DNA of 64,000 nt from positions 1-64,000 of the forward strand of contig NZ_QXEC01000017.1 in the NCBI RefSeq assembly GCF_003583405.1. Direction: 5' to 3'. How positions within the stretch are numbered: the stretch's first letter is position 1; each line of letters opens with the position of its first letter. This DNA comes from Micromonospora radicis. GTDB taxonomy: Bacteria; Actinomycetota; Actinomycetes; Mycobacteriales; Micromonosporaceae. Positions 37,937 through 46,933 of the stretch are shown piece after piece. A model generated the notes under the pieces. The model saw only the letters and a program-made list of their open reading frames with translations, did no database searches and was not told where the DNA came from. Position numbers and translations under genes: made by a program.

Positions 37937-39805
37937 ATGATCTTCTCCCGGCCACCACGGCGCCTCGGGCGCCTCGGACTAACCGCCACCGCGGCGCTCA
38001 CCACGCTGGCGTTCGCCGCACCAGCCAACGCCGAACCGGCACAGGGCCAGATCCTGCACGCCGGTGACCAGAGCGCCGTCGCCGACTCGTACATCGTCGT
38101 ACTGAGGGACAGCGCGGTGAGCCGGGCACAGGTCGGGTCGACCGCGAAGTCACTCGCCGACAAACACGGCGGCAGCGTCGCCCGCACCTACCGCGACGCG
38201 CTGCGCGGCTTCGAGGTACGCCTGTCCGAGCGGGCCGCCAAGCGGCTGGCCGCCGATCCCGCCGTCGAATACGTCCAGCAGAACCGCACCGTCTCGATCG
38301 CGGGCACCCAGTCCCCCACCCCGTCCTGGGGTCTGGACCGCATCGACCAACGGGCGCTGCCGCTGAACAACAGCTACACCTACCCCAACGACGGCACCGG
38401 CGTCACCGCGTACATCATCGACACCGGTATCCGGTTCTCCCACTCCGACTTCGGTGGCCGGGCCGTCACCGGATTCGACGCCATCGACGGCGGCAGTGCC
38501 GACGACGGCAACGGGCACGGCACGCACGTGGCCGGCACGGTCGGCGGCACCGCGTACGGGGTGGCCAAGGGCGTCACCCTGGTCGGCGTACGCGTCCTGG
38601 ACAACAGCGGCGGCGGCACGTACGCGCAGGTCATCGCGGGCATCGACTGGGTCACCGCAGATCACGAGGCGGGCGAGCCGGCGGTGGCCAACATGAGTCT
38701 CGGCGGCGGCTACGACCAGGCCACCAACGACGCGGTCAGCCGCTCCATCGCCGACGGCGTGGTCTACGCCATCGCCGCCGGCAACAGCAGCGCCAACGCC
38801 TGCAGCTTCTCGCCCGCCGCCACCCCGGAAGCGATCACCGTCGGCGCCACCACCAGCACCGACGCCCGCGCCAGCTACTCCAACTTCGGTACCTGCCTGG
38901 ACATCTTCGCCCCCGGCAGCAGCATCACCTCGGCGTGGATCGGCAGCGACACCGCGACCAACACCATCAACGGCACCTCGATGGCGGCCCCGCACGTCGC
39001 CGGCGCGGCCGCCCTGGCATTGGCCGCCAACCCTGGCTACACCCCGCAGCAGATCCGCGACCTGCTGGTCAACGACGCCACCGACAACGTGGTGACCAGC
39101 CCCGGCACCGGCTCGCCGAACAAGCTGCTCTACACCGGCAACATCGTGCCGCCCACCCAGGACTTCGGCCTCACGCTCGCCCCGGGTGCCGGCACCGTCG
39201 ACCCGGGCGACTCGACCACGACCACGGTCAGCACCACCACCACGGTCGGTACGCCGCACAGCGTCGCGCTGAGCGTCAGCGGCCTGCCAGCCGGGGTGAC
39301 GGCCGCCTTCAGCCCTGCCACCGTCACCTCCGGTGACACCGCCACGCTGACCCTGAGCACCGCCGCCACGACCGTGCCCGGTCTCTACCCGCTGACCGTG
39401 CTCGGCACCGGACCGGAGACCTCCCAGGGCACGACCTTCACCCTCACCGTGAACGGCCCGCCCGGTTGCGCCCAGACCAATGCCACCGACCACCCGATCA
39501 ACGACAACGCCACGATCGAGAGCACCGTCGTGATCCACGGCTGTGGGCGCAACGCCAGCGCCACCAGCACCGTCGAGGTACGCATCTACCACACCTGGAT
39601 CGGTGACCTGACCGTGTCGCTGATCGCCCCGGACGGCACCGCGTACGTGCTGCACAACCGCACCGGCGGCAGCGCCGACAACATCTTCCAGACCTACACC
39701 CGGAACCTGTCCGGCAAGGCCGCCGACGGTGCCTGGAAACTGCGGATCCAGGACTCCGCCACCCTGGACACCGGCTACCTGGACAGCTGGACCCTGACCC
39801 TGTGA
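37937..39805 (+). CDS. Secreted subtilisin-like (S8) protease with P domain
   Basis: A 622-residue secreted serine protease. A signal peptide ends near AAPANA (residue 32). The propeptide of inhibitor I9 type spans about 47-117 (YIVVLRDSAV). The S8 catalytic domain has Asp162 (YIIDTGI), His194 (NGHGTHVAGT) and Ser348 (NGTSMAAPH). A Thr/Ser-rich Ig-like segment precedes a proprotein-convertase P domain from about 509 to the end (GCAQTNATDHP, HTWIGDLTVSLIAPDG, DGAWKLRIQD). It resembles thermolabile extracellular proteases of streptomycetes. The ATG at 37937 has a perfect AAGGAGG 6 nt upstream; expression is probably high. It is convergent with the suf operon. Confidence 0.94.
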   Translation: MIFSRPPRRLGRLGLTATAALTTLAFAAPANAEPAQGQILHAGDQSAVADSYIVVLRDSAVSRAQVGSTAKSLADKHGGSVARTYRDALRGFEVRLSERAAKRLAADPAVEYVQQNRTVSIAGTQSPTPSWGLDRIDQRALPLNNSYTYPNDGTGVTAYIIDTGIRFSHSDFGGRAVTGFDAIDGGSADDGNGHGTHVAGTVGGTAYGVAKGVTLVGVRVLDNSGGGTYAQVIAGIDWVTADHEAGEPAVANMSLGGGYDQATNDAVSRSIADGVVYAIAAGNSSANACSFSPAATPEAITVGATTSTDARASYSNFGTCLDIFAPGSSITSAWIGSDTATNTINGTSMAAPHVAGAAALALAANPGYTPQQIRDLLVNDATDNVVTSPGTGSPNKLLYTGNIVPPTQDFGLTLAPGAGTVDPGDSTTTTVSTTTTVGTPHSVALSVSGLPAGVTAAFSPATVTSGDTATLTLSTAATTVPGLYPLTVLGTGPETSQGTTFTLTVNGPPGCAQTNATDHPINDNATIESTVVIHGCGRNASATSTVEVRIYHTWIGDLTVSLIAPDGTAYVLHNRTGGSADNIFQTYTRNLSGKAADGAWKLRIQDSATLDTGYLDSWTLTL

Positions 39806-39845
39806 CCTGACCCGACGCCGGTCCGCGCTCCCCCGCGGACAGCAC

Positions 39846-39885
39846 AGCGCCCGGAGTTCGCGGTCATCGGCCGGCTCCGGGCGCT
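39846..39885. terminator. Bidirectional terminator, protease / suf operon
   Basis: 11-bp arms AGCGCCCGGAG/CTCCGGGCGCT with an 18-nt loop, lying between convergent genes 12 bp before the sufT stop. A smaller hairpin (GTCCGCG/CGCGGAC, about 39822-39841) precedes it. Confidence 0.7.
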
Positions 39886-39897
39886 GATGCGTACGGT

Positions 39898-40338
39898 TCA
39901 GACGTTGAAGCCGAGGGAACGGAGCTGGTCCCGCCCCTCGTCGGTGATCTTGTCGGGCCCCCACGGCGGCAGCCAGACCCAGTTGATCCGGATGTCGTTG
40001 ACCAGACCGCCGCCCGGGCCGGTGGTCAGCGCCTGTCGGGCCTGGTCCTCGATCACGTCGGTGAGCGGGCAGGCCGCCGAGGTCAACGTCATGTCCAGGG
40101 TGGCCACGTTCTCGTCGTCGACGTGCACCCCGTACACCAGACCCAGGTCGACCACGTTGATGCCCAGCTCCGGGTCGACGACGTCCTTCATCGCCTCCTC
40201 GATGTCGGCGACCACGGCCTTGCCGCCAGCTGACGGCCCCGCCGCGCCGTCGGTCGCCGGGATTGCCGCACCGTCGGTCGCCACGGAGCCGGTCGCCACG
40301 GCGCCCGACTCCGGCGTGCTGCTGGTTTCCTCGGTCAT
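39898..40338 (-). CDS. sufT: Fe-S assembly factor, DUF59/SufT-like
   Basis: A 146-residue MIP18/DUF59 protein. After about 45 Ala/Ser/Thr-rich residues comes the domain: EEAMKDVVDPELGINVVDLG is the family signature and LTSAACPLTDVIEDQA holds its one conserved Cys. Such factors help insert or transfer Fe-S clusters. It is the last gene of the suf operon; its ATG overlaps the sufU stop (ATGA). The N-terminal low-complexity stretch carries imperfect repeats (AVATGSVATDGAAIPATDGA). Confidence 0.9.
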   Translation of the reverse strand: MTEETSSTPESGAVATGSVATDGAAIPATDGAAGPSAGGKAVVADIEEAMKDVVDPELGINVVDLGLVYGVHVDDENVATLDMTLTSAACPLTDVIEDQARQALTTGPGGGLVNDIRINWVWLPPWGPDKITDEGRDQLRSLGFNV

Positions 40339-40811
40339 GCCTTCACCTCCGACGGGCTCGCGCCCACACCGGCGCGTGCCGCGGCATCCTTGAACGCCAT
40401 CCACGGCAACAACGCACACTTGACCCGGGCGGGATAGCGGGCAACGCCCTCGAACGCCACCCCGTCGCCGAGCACCTCCTCGTCCGGCGTGACCTGGCCA
40501 CGGCCGGACAGCAGCGCCACGAACGCCTCGTGCACCCGATACGCCTCAGCCGTGTCCCGGCCGGTGAGCAGCTCGTGCAACACGCTGGCGGACGCCTGGC
40601 TGATCGAACAGCCCATGCCGTCGTACGACACGTCGTGCAGCACCTCGCCGTCGGTGGCCACCCGTACGGTCACCTCGTCACCGCAGGTCGGGTTGACGTG
40701 GTGCGCCTCGCCCACCCGGTCGTCCGGCTCGGTGGCGTCGCGCAGCCCGCGCCCGTGCGGGTGCTTGTAGTGATCCAGGATGATCTCCTGGTAGAGCGAC
40801 TCAAGTTGCAT
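40335..40811 (-). CDS. sufU: SufU zinc-dependent sulfurtransferase
   Basis: A 158-residue SufU protein that takes sulfur from the SufS cysteine for Fe-S cluster building. Zinc/sulfur Cys residues are in NPTCGDEV, GMGCSISQAS and RVKCALLPW; the 18-21-residue insert that separates SufU from IscU is present (HEAFVALLSGRG region). The ATG at 40811 starts MQLESLYQEIILDHYKHP, the family N-terminus. It lies 45 bp after sufS and overlaps sufT. Confidence 0.94.
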   Translation of the reverse strand: MQLESLYQEIILDHYKHPHGRGLRDATEPDDRVGEAHHVNPTCGDEVTVRVATDGEVLHDVSYDGMGCSISQASASVLHELLTGRDTAEAYRVHEAFVALLSGRGQVTPDEEVLGDGVAFEGVARYPARVKCALLPWMAFKDAAARAGVGASPSEVKA

Positions 40812-40856
40812 CAGGCCGACCTCCCGTCGATTCGCCGGGCTGCTGCGTCGCCGGGC

Positions 40857-42197
40857 TCACCCGAACACCTTCCGCACCTGCTCCAGACCCGCCACCAGCG
40901 CGTCGATCTCGTCGGTGGTGGTGTAGAGGTAGAACGACGCCCGGGTCATCGCCGGCACCCCGAACCGGGTGCAGACCGGCCGGGCACAGTGGTGACCGAC
41001 CCGCACCTGCACACCGAGCGAGTCGAGCACCTGCCCGACGTCGTGCGGGTGCACGTCGGCGAGGGCGAAGGAGATCGTGCCGCCCCGGCCGACCGGCACC
41101 TCCGGGCCGAAGATCCGCAGGCCGGGCACGCTGCCCAGGGCGTCGAGCGCGTACGCGGTCAGCTGCTTCTCGTGCCACTGGATCGCCCGCATGCCGAGGC
41201 CGGTGAGGTAGTCCACCGCGGCACCGAGGGCGACCGCCTCGGCGATCGGCGGGGTACCCGCCTCGAAGCGGGCCGGCGGCGCGGCGAAGGTCGACCCACC
41301 CATCGACACCGTCTCGATCATCGAGCCGCCACCCAGCACCGGGGGCATCGCGGCGAGCAGCTCCGCCCGCCCCCACAGCACCCCGATGCCGGTCGGACCG
41401 CACATCTTGTGCCCGGTGAAGACGATGAAGTCCGCGTCCAGGTCGACCACGTCGATCGGCATGTGCGGCACCGACTGCGAGCAGTCCAGCAGCAGCAGCG
41501 CACCGACCTCCCGCACCCGCGCGGTGATCCGCGCGGTGGCGTTGACCGTGCCCAGGATGTTGGACATGTGTACCAGCGAGACGATCTTCGTCCGCTCGTT
41601 GACCAGGTCGGCCAGCCCCGACTCGTCCAGCCGGCCGTTGTCGGTGACCGGGAACCAGCGCAGCGTCGCGCCGGTCCGCTCGGCCAGCAACTGCCACGGC
41701 ACGATGTTCGAGTGGTGTTCCATCTCGGAGATGACGATCTCGTCACCCGGACCGAGCCGGAACCGCTCGTCCGTCCCGCTCGCGCGGGACGGAGCAGACG
41801 ACGCGGCGGCGGCCGAGCGCAGCGAGGCGTTGGAGAAGGCGTACGCCACCAGGTTGATCGCCTCGGTGGAGTTCTTCGTGAACACCACCTCGTCCGCGCT
41901 GGGCGCGTTGACGAACGTGGCGACCTTGCCCCGCGCCGCCTCGTACGCCTCGGTGGCCTCGGTACCCAGCGTGTGCACCGAGCGGGACACGTTGGCGTTG
42001 TGCCGCTCGTAGTGCTCGCGCAGCACGTCGAGCACCTGACGCGGCTTGTGCGAGGTGTTGGCACTGTCCAGGTAGACCAGCGGATGCCCGTTGATCTCCC
42101 GATCGAGGATCGGGAAGTCGGCGCGCACCGCCGCCACGTCGTAGCGCGGCACGTCGTCGTACTGCGGCATGCCTGACGGGATCGCGATGGTGGTCAT
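40857..42197 (-). CDS. sufS: Cysteine desulfurase SufS
   Basis: A 446-residue PLP enzyme, class II (SufS). The PLP lysine is in FTGHKMCGPTG, preceded by LLLDCSQSVPHM. The catalytic Cys loop is VGHHCARPVCTRFG. SufS releases sulfur from cysteine as persulfide and passes it to SufU. An extra stretch of about 22 residues after YAFSNAS (RSAAAASSAPSRASG) is not usual in the family. Its DNA holds a perfect hairpin (CCGTCCCGC/GCGGGACGG, 41771-41792). It looks like a repeat element that entered the gene in frame, in a surface loop. Confidence 0.95.
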   Translation of the reverse strand: MTTIAIPSGMPQYDDVPRYDVAAVRADFPILDREINGHPLVYLDSANTSHKPRQVLDVLREHYERHNANVSRSVHTLGTEATEAYEAARGKVATFVNAPSADEVVFTKNSTEAINLVAYAFSNASLRSAAAASSAPSRASGTDERFRLGPGDEIVISEMEHHSNIVPWQLLAERTGATLRWFPVTDNGRLDESGLADLVNERTKIVSLVHMSNILGTVNATARITARVREVGALLLLDCSQSVPHMPIDVVDLDADFIVFTGHKMCGPTGIGVLWGRAELLAAMPPVLGGGSMIETVSMGGSTFAAPPARFEAGTPPIAEAVALGAAVDYLTGLGMRAIQWHEKQLTAYALDALGSVPGLRIFGPEVPVGRGGTISFALADVHPHDVGQVLDSLGVQVRVGHHCARPVCTRFGVPAMTRASFYLYTTTDEIDALVAGLEQVRKVFG

Positions 42198-42223
42198 CGT
42201 GGTGACCGGCCCTTCTGTGGGAT

Positions 42224-42997
42224 TCAGGCCCGCGCCGAACCGGCCCCGGCCACGTACCGCTCGTAGCCCTCTTCCTCGAGCTTCTCGGCCAGCTCCGGGC
42301 CGCCCTCCTCGACGATCCGGCCAGCCACGAAGACGTGCACGAAGTCCGGCTTGATGTAGCGCAGGATCCGGGTGTAGTGGGTGATCAGCAGCAGGCCGGT
42401 GTCGCCGGTGTCGCGCACCCGGTTCACGCCCTCGCTGACCACGCGCAGCGCGTCCACGTCCAGACCGGAGTCGGTCTCGTCGAGAATGGCGATCTTCGGC
42501 TTGAGCAGCTCCAGCTGCACGATCTCGTGCCGCTTCTTCTCCCCACCGGAGAAGCCCTCGTTGACGTTGCGCTGGGCGAACGCCGGGTCCATGTGCAGGC
42601 GCTCCATGGCGCCCCGCAGCTCACCGCCCCAGGTACGCAGCTTCGGTGCCGCGCCGTCGATCGCGGTCTTGGCGGTACGCAGGAAGTTCGCCACCGACAC
42701 GCCGGGCACCTCGACCGGGTACTGCATGGCCAGGAAGAGCCCGGCGCGGGCCCGCTCGTCGACGGAGAGTTCCAGCACGTCGACGCCGTCGAGGGTCACC
42801 GAACCGCCGGTGATCTCGTACTTCGGGTGACCGGCGATCGAGTACGCCAGGGTCGACTTGCCGGAGCCGTTCGGCCCCATGATCGCGTGGGTCTCGCCGG
42901 AGCGCACGGTCAGGTCGACACCGGCCAGGATCGGCTTGAGCTCACCCTCGGGCAGCTTCACCGACACCTGCAGGTCACGGATCTCCAGGGTGCTCAT
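42224..42997 (-). CDS. sufC: Fe-S assembly ATPase SufC
   Basis: A 257-residue ABC-type ATPase of the SufBC2D scaffold. Walker A is GPNGSGKST, the signature is FSGGEKKRHE, Walker B with the SufC form is IAILDETDSGLD, and the switch His is in LLITHYTRIL. ATP use by SufC opens the SufB-SufD interface during cluster assembly. The ATG at 42997 shares one base with the Rieske gene stop (TAATG), so the genes are coupled. Confidence 0.96.
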   Translation of the reverse strand: MSTLEIRDLQVSVKLPEGELKPILAGVDLTVRSGETHAIMGPNGSGKSTLAYSIAGHPKYEITGGSVTLDGVDVLELSVDERARAGLFLAMQYPVEVPGVSVANFLRTAKTAIDGAAPKLRTWGGELRGAMERLHMDPAFAQRNVNEGFSGGEKKRHEIVQLELLKPKIAILDETDSGLDVDALRVVSEGVNRVRDTGDTGLLLITHYTRILRYIKPDFVHVFVAGRIVEEGGPELAEKLEEEGYERYVAGAGSARA

Positions 42998-43323
42998 TAT
43001 CGGGTCACTCCATTGCTCGGCGTCAGACTGACGTAGACCTCACCGTCGCGGACTTCGACGGGATAGACAGGAACAGGTTCGGTGGCGGGCAGCCCGGTCG
43101 GCTCGCCGGTACGCAGGTCGAAGCGGGAGCCGTGCAGCCAACACTCCAGCGTGCAACCGGAGACCTCGCCCTCGGAGAGGGCCACCGCGGCGTGCGAGCA
43201 CTCGTCGTGCACGGCGTAGAACTGATCGTCCTCGCCATGCACGAGCGCGATCTGAGTGCCGTCGATGTCGGCACTGATCGCGGTGCCCTTCGGCACGTCC
43301 TCGGCGGCGCAGATGCGGATCAT
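42997..43323 (-). CDS. Rieske-type 2Fe-2S ferredoxin of suf operon
   Basis: A 108-residue soluble Rieske protein like the ferredoxin parts of dioxygenases. The cluster motif is complete: DECSHAA (CxH) and LECWLHGSRFD (CxxH). It sits between sufD and sufC, sharing single bases with both (TGATG and TAATG), as in other actinobacterial suf operons. It probably supplies electrons during cluster assembly, but its exact job is not established. Confidence 0.93.
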   Translation of the reverse strand: MIRICAAEDVPKGTAISADIDGTQIALVHGEDDQFYAVHDECSHAAVALSEGEVSGCTLECWLHGSRFDLRTGEPTGLPATEPVPVYPVEVRDGEVYVSLTPSNGVTR

Positions 43324-44519
43324 CAGGCGCCCGCCTGCACAGTGCCTTCTTCGCTCGCGAGTGCGGGGCTCGCAAGCTCACTGGTCCCGCTCGCCAGCCG
43401 CGCCTCGATCGCCTCGCCGAGCCGCTCGCGCAGCTCCTCGACCGGGATCTTGTTCAGCAGCTCGGCGAAGAAGCCGCGCACCACCAAACGGCGCGCCTCG
43501 GCCTCCGGGATACCCCGGGCCATCAGGTAGAACAGCTGCTCGTCGTCGAACCGGCCGGTGGCGCTGGCGTGACCGGCACCGGCGATCTCGCCGGTCTCGA
43601 TCTCCAGGTTGGGTACCGAGTCGGCCCGCGCACCATCGGTGAGCAGCAGGTTCCGGTTGATCTCGTACGTGTCGGTGCCGGTCGCCTCGGCGCGGATCAA
43701 CACGTCACCGACCCACACCGCGTGGGCGCTCTCGCCCTGCAACGCACCCCGGTAGCCGACGTAGCTGCGGCAGTCCGGCACCGTGTGGTCGACCAGCTGC
43801 CGGTGCTCCAGGTGCTGGCCCGAGTCGGCGAAGTAGAGGCCGTACAGTTCGGCCTCGCCGCCCCGGTCGGTGTACTCGACGGTGGTGTACTGGCGGACCA
43901 GGTCGCCACCGAGGCTGACCTGGACGTGCAGCACCCGGGCGTCGCGGCCCAGCCGGACCTTCAGGTGCTGCGCCTGCACCGCGTCGTCGGCCCAGTCGGC
44001 GACGGTCACCAGGGTCAGCTTCGCCCCGTTGCCCACCGTCACCTCGACGTTGTCCGCGAGGGTCGTCGAGCCCACGTGCTCCAGCACGACGATCGCCTCG
44101 GCGAACCGGCCCACCTCCAGGAAGGTGTGCCCGAAGGCCAGGCCCGCGCTGCCCTCGCCGACCACCCGCAGGATGGCCGGGCCGCTCACCACGGCGTCCT
44201 GGGCCACCCGCACCAGCAGCGCCTGCTCGGCGCCGCCGTGGGCCAGCGCGCTGACCCGGTCGACCGGGGTGAGCACGCTGCCGACCCGCTGGTCGTCACG
44301 GCCGATCCGCTCGACGGTCACGCCCTCGGGCAGCTCGGCGTACTCGTGCCGGACCGTGCCGGTGGCGGTGCGGTCGTCGCCGACCAGCCCGCGCAGCCGC
44401 TTGAGCGGGGTGAAGCGCCACTCCTCCTCCAGACCGGTGAGGGCCGGGAAGTCGGCGACGTCGTACGAGCGTAGCGCCTGCGACTTGGTGGTCGGCGGCG
44501 CGGAAGCCTGGGTAGTCAT
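43323..44519 (-). CDS. sufD: Fe-S assembly scaffold SufD
   Basis: A 398-residue SufD with the beta-helix core of the SufB/D family. Segments include LRGLVGDDRTATG, the His-rich QHLEHRQLVDH and the C-terminal signature DEQLFYLMARGIPEAEARRL. It forms the SufBC2D scaffold. The ATG at 44519 starts MTTQASAPPTTK; the open frame upstream is only overlap. The last 25 residues (ASGTSELASPALASEE) come from a GCTCGCGAGTGCGGGGCTCG-like repeat and are probably not functional. Confidence 0.95.
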   Translation of the reverse strand: MTTQASAPPTTKSQALRSYDVADFPALTGLEEEWRFTPLKRLRGLVGDDRTATGTVRHEYAELPEGVTVERIGRDDQRVGSVLTPVDRVSALAHGGAEQALLVRVAQDAVVSGPAILRVVGEGSAGLAFGHTFLEVGRFAEAIVVLEHVGSTTLADNVEVTVGNGAKLTLVTVADWADDAVQAQHLKVRLGRDARVLHVQVSLGGDLVRQYTTVEYTDRGGEAELYGLYFADSGQHLEHRQLVDHTVPDCRSYVGYRGALQGESAHAVWVGDVLIRAEATGTDTYEINRNLLLTDGARADSVPNLEIETGEIAGAGHASATGRFDDEQLFYLMARGIPEAEARRLVVRGFFAELLNKIPVEELRERLGEAIEARLASGTSELASPALASEEGTVQAGA

Positions 44520-44599
44520 CTCGTCCTTGGTCTGTTCTTGCGACGACGGTCTGGTGCTGGGGTGGCGGGCCGGCACGCCGGGCCCGCCGGGTGGGCGGG

Positions 44600-46030
44600 T
44601 CAGCCGACCGCGCCCTCCATCTGCAGCTCGATCAGGCGGTTGAGCTCCAGGGCGTACTCCATCGGCAGTTCCTTGGCGATCGGCTCGATGAAGCCGCGCA
44701 CGATCATCGCCATCGCCTCGTCCTCGCTCAGGCCCCGGCTCATCAGGTAGAAGAGCTGGTCCTCGCTGACCTTGGAGACGGTCGCCTCGTGCCCCATCGA
44801 CACGTCGTCCTCGCGGATGTCGACGTACGGGTAGGTGTCCGAGCGGGAGATGGTGTCGACCAGCAACGCGTCGCACTTGACCGTGCTGGCGCTGCTGTGC
44901 GAGCCCTCCAGCACCTGCACCAGGCCCCGGTACGAGGTCCGGCCGCCGCCCCGGGCGATCGACTTCGACACGATGGTGCTGCTGGTGTGCGGCGCGGCGT
45001 GCACCATCTTGGCGCCCGCGTCCTGGTGCTGCCCCTCGCCGGCCATCGCCACCGAGAGCACCTCACCCTTGGCGTGCTCGCCGGTCATGTAGACCGCCGG
45101 GTACTTCATCGTCACCTTGGAGCCGATGTTGCCGTCGATCCACTCCATGGTCGCGCCCTCGTGGCAGACCGCGCGCTTGGTGACCAGGTTGTAGACGTTG
45201 TTCGACCAGTTCTGGATGGTCGTGTAGCGGCACCGGGCGTTCTTCTTGACGATGATCTCCACCACGGCGCTGTGCAGCGAGTCCGAGGAGTAGATGGGCG
45301 CGGTGCAGCCCTCGACGTAGTGCACGTACGCGCCCTCGTCGACGATGATCAGCGTCCGCTCGAACTGGCCCATGTTCTCGGTGTTGATCCGGAAGTACGC
45401 CTGCAGCGGGATCTCCACGTGCACGCCCTTCGGCACGTAGATGAACGAGCCACCGGACCACACGGAGGTGTTCAGCGCGGCGAACTTGTTGTCGCCGACC
45501 GGGATCACCGTACCGAAGTACTCCTTGAACAGGTCCTCGTGCTCCTTGAGGGCGGTGTCGGTGTCGAGGAAGACGACACCCTGCTCCTCCAGGTCCTCAC
45601 GGATCTTGTGGTAGACCACCTCGGACTCGTACTGCGCCGCGACCCCGGCGACCAGGCGCTGCTTCTCCGCCTCCGGGATGCCCAGCTTGTCGTAGGTGTT
45701 CTTGATGTCCTCGGGCAGGTCCTCCCAGCTGGCGGCCTGCTTCTCGGTGGAGCGTACGAAGTACTTGATGTTGTCGAAGTCGATCCCGGTGAGGTCCGCG
45801 CCCCAGGCCGGCATCGGCTTGCGGCCGAACAACCGCAGGCCCTTCAGCCGCAGGTCGAGCATCCAGGCCGGCTCGTTCTTCTTGGCCGAGATGTCCCGCA
45901 CCACCGCCTCGCTGAGACCGCGCTGGGCGGCGGCCCCGGCGACGTCCGGGTCGGCCCAGCCGTACTCGTAGTTACCCAGGGCGGCGAGCTGCTCCTCCTG
46001 GGTCAGGGGCTGGACGATCTGCTCGGTCAT
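44600..46030 (-). CDS. sufB: Fe-S assembly scaffold SufB
   Basis: A 476-residue SufB, the subunit on which the nascent cluster forms. Recognisable parts are YGWADPDVAG, the core TGEHAKGEVLSVAMAGEGQH, the conserved Cys region KCDALLVD, and EDQLFYLMSRGLSEDEAMAM. No intein is present, unlike some mycobacterial SufB proteins. It is the first structural gene of the operon; its ATG overlaps the sufR stop (ATGA), and 80 bp separate it from sufD. Confidence 0.96.
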   Translation of the reverse strand: MTEQIVQPLTQEEQLAALGNYEYGWADPDVAGAAAQRGLSEAVVRDISAKKNEPAWMLDLRLKGLRLFGRKPMPAWGADLTGIDFDNIKYFVRSTEKQAASWEDLPEDIKNTYDKLGIPEAEKQRLVAGVAAQYESEVVYHKIREDLEEQGVVFLDTDTALKEHEDLFKEYFGTVIPVGDNKFAALNTSVWSGGSFIYVPKGVHVEIPLQAYFRINTENMGQFERTLIIVDEGAYVHYVEGCTAPIYSSDSLHSAVVEIIVKKNARCRYTTIQNWSNNVYNLVTKRAVCHEGATMEWIDGNIGSKVTMKYPAVYMTGEHAKGEVLSVAMAGEGQHQDAGAKMVHAAPHTSSTIVSKSIARGGGRTSYRGLVQVLEGSHSSASTVKCDALLVDTISRSDTYPYVDIREDDVSMGHEATVSKVSEDQLFYLMSRGLSEDEAMAMIVRGFIEPIAKELPMEYALELNRLIELQMEGAVG

Positions 46031-46845
46031 CTATCTGTCCTCACAGTGGTGACGGTCTTACCGGACTGGGCAGGCGGCGGACCGGGAATGTGCGTGGTGC
46101 ACACCCCGTCGCCGTGCGCGATGGTGGCCAGGCGCTGTACGTGCGTGCCGACCAGGCGGGAGATCACCGTGGTCTCGGCCTCGCACAGCTGGGGAAACTC
46201 GGCGGCCACGTGCGCCACCGGGCAGTGGTGCTGGCAGAGTTGGCCGCCGGAAGCGATCGTGGACGCACTGGCAGCGTAGCCCTCGGCGGTCAACGCGGCG
46301 GCGAGTGCCTCCGCACGCGCCATCGGATCGTCACCGGCACCGGCCAGCGCCGCCTGGCAGCGCGCCTCCAGGGCGGCCACCTGCTCGGCGGCGAACTCCT
46401 CCACCGCCCGCGAGCCACCGGTACGCGCGATCCAGCGCAGCGCCGCGGTGGCCATGTTGTCGTAGTGATGGGTGCCACACCGACTCCGCGCGGCGTCGGT
46501 CAGCAGGAACACCTTGGCCGGGCGACCCCGCCCACGGTGGCCGCGTACCGTCTGCTCGCGGGCGACCACGTCGCCGTCGGCGAGCATCGCGTCCAGATGC
46601 CGGCGAACCGCCGCCGGGCTGAGCCCGAGCGCGTCGCCGAGCTGGGCGGCGGTGGCGGCCCGGCACTCCAGCAGCAGCTGGGTGACCCGGTCCCGGGTCG
46701 ACAGGTCGCCCGCCGGGGCGCCCATCGCCGTCGGTGCGTCGGTGGTGACCGGCGGGGTCACGACGGCGGGCAGCGACCGGCCGACGGTCCGGTCGACCGT
46801 CGGCGGGTGCCCGGTGAACCCTGCCGCCTTTTTCACAACGCCCAC
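46027..46845 (-). CDS. sufR: SufR-type Fe-S sensing transcriptional repressor
   Basis: A 272-residue repressor. The winged-helix part is TRDRVTQLLLECRAATAAQL, then GLSPAAVRRHLDAMLADGDV and the wing GHRGRGRPAKVFLLTD. The cluster Cys residues are near the C-terminus in QLCQHHCPVAHVAAEF and PQLCEAET. In relatives, holo-SufR represses the suf operon and is released when the cluster is lost. The GTG at 46845 is the likely start; a GTG three codons later is as good. Its start borders the dyad TTACGTAA. It is co-transcribed with sufB. Confidence 0.9.
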   Translation of the reverse strand: MGVVKKAAGFTGHPPTVDRTVGRSLPAVVTPPVTTDAPTAMGAPAGDLSTRDRVTQLLLECRAATAAQLGDALGLSPAAVRRHLDAMLADGDVVAREQTVRGHRGRGRPAKVFLLTDAARSRCGTHHYDNMATAALRWIARTGGSRAVEEFAAEQVAALEARCQAALAGAGDDPMARAEALAAALTAEGYAASASTIASGGQLCQHHCPVAHVAAEFPQLCEAETTVISRLVGTHVQRLATIAHGDGVCTTHIPGPPPAQSGKTVTTVRTDR

Positions 46846-46933
46846 GTTACGTAATTCGATCAGGCCCTGCAAACGCGGGGTCCGGTGATCCGAACCACCG
46901 GGCGACGGAGTCACCCGATCGAGGACAACTACG
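46846..46933. promoter_or_regulatory. Divergent sufR / ctaA promoter region with dyad
   Basis: This 88-bp gap serves sufR (-) and ctaA (+). TTACGTAA (46847-46854) is a perfect dyad touching the sufR start codon and may hold the -10 element of a leaderless transcript, or an operator of SufR itself. The ctaA ribosome site GAGGA lies about 7 nt before its ATG. Confidence 0.45.
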
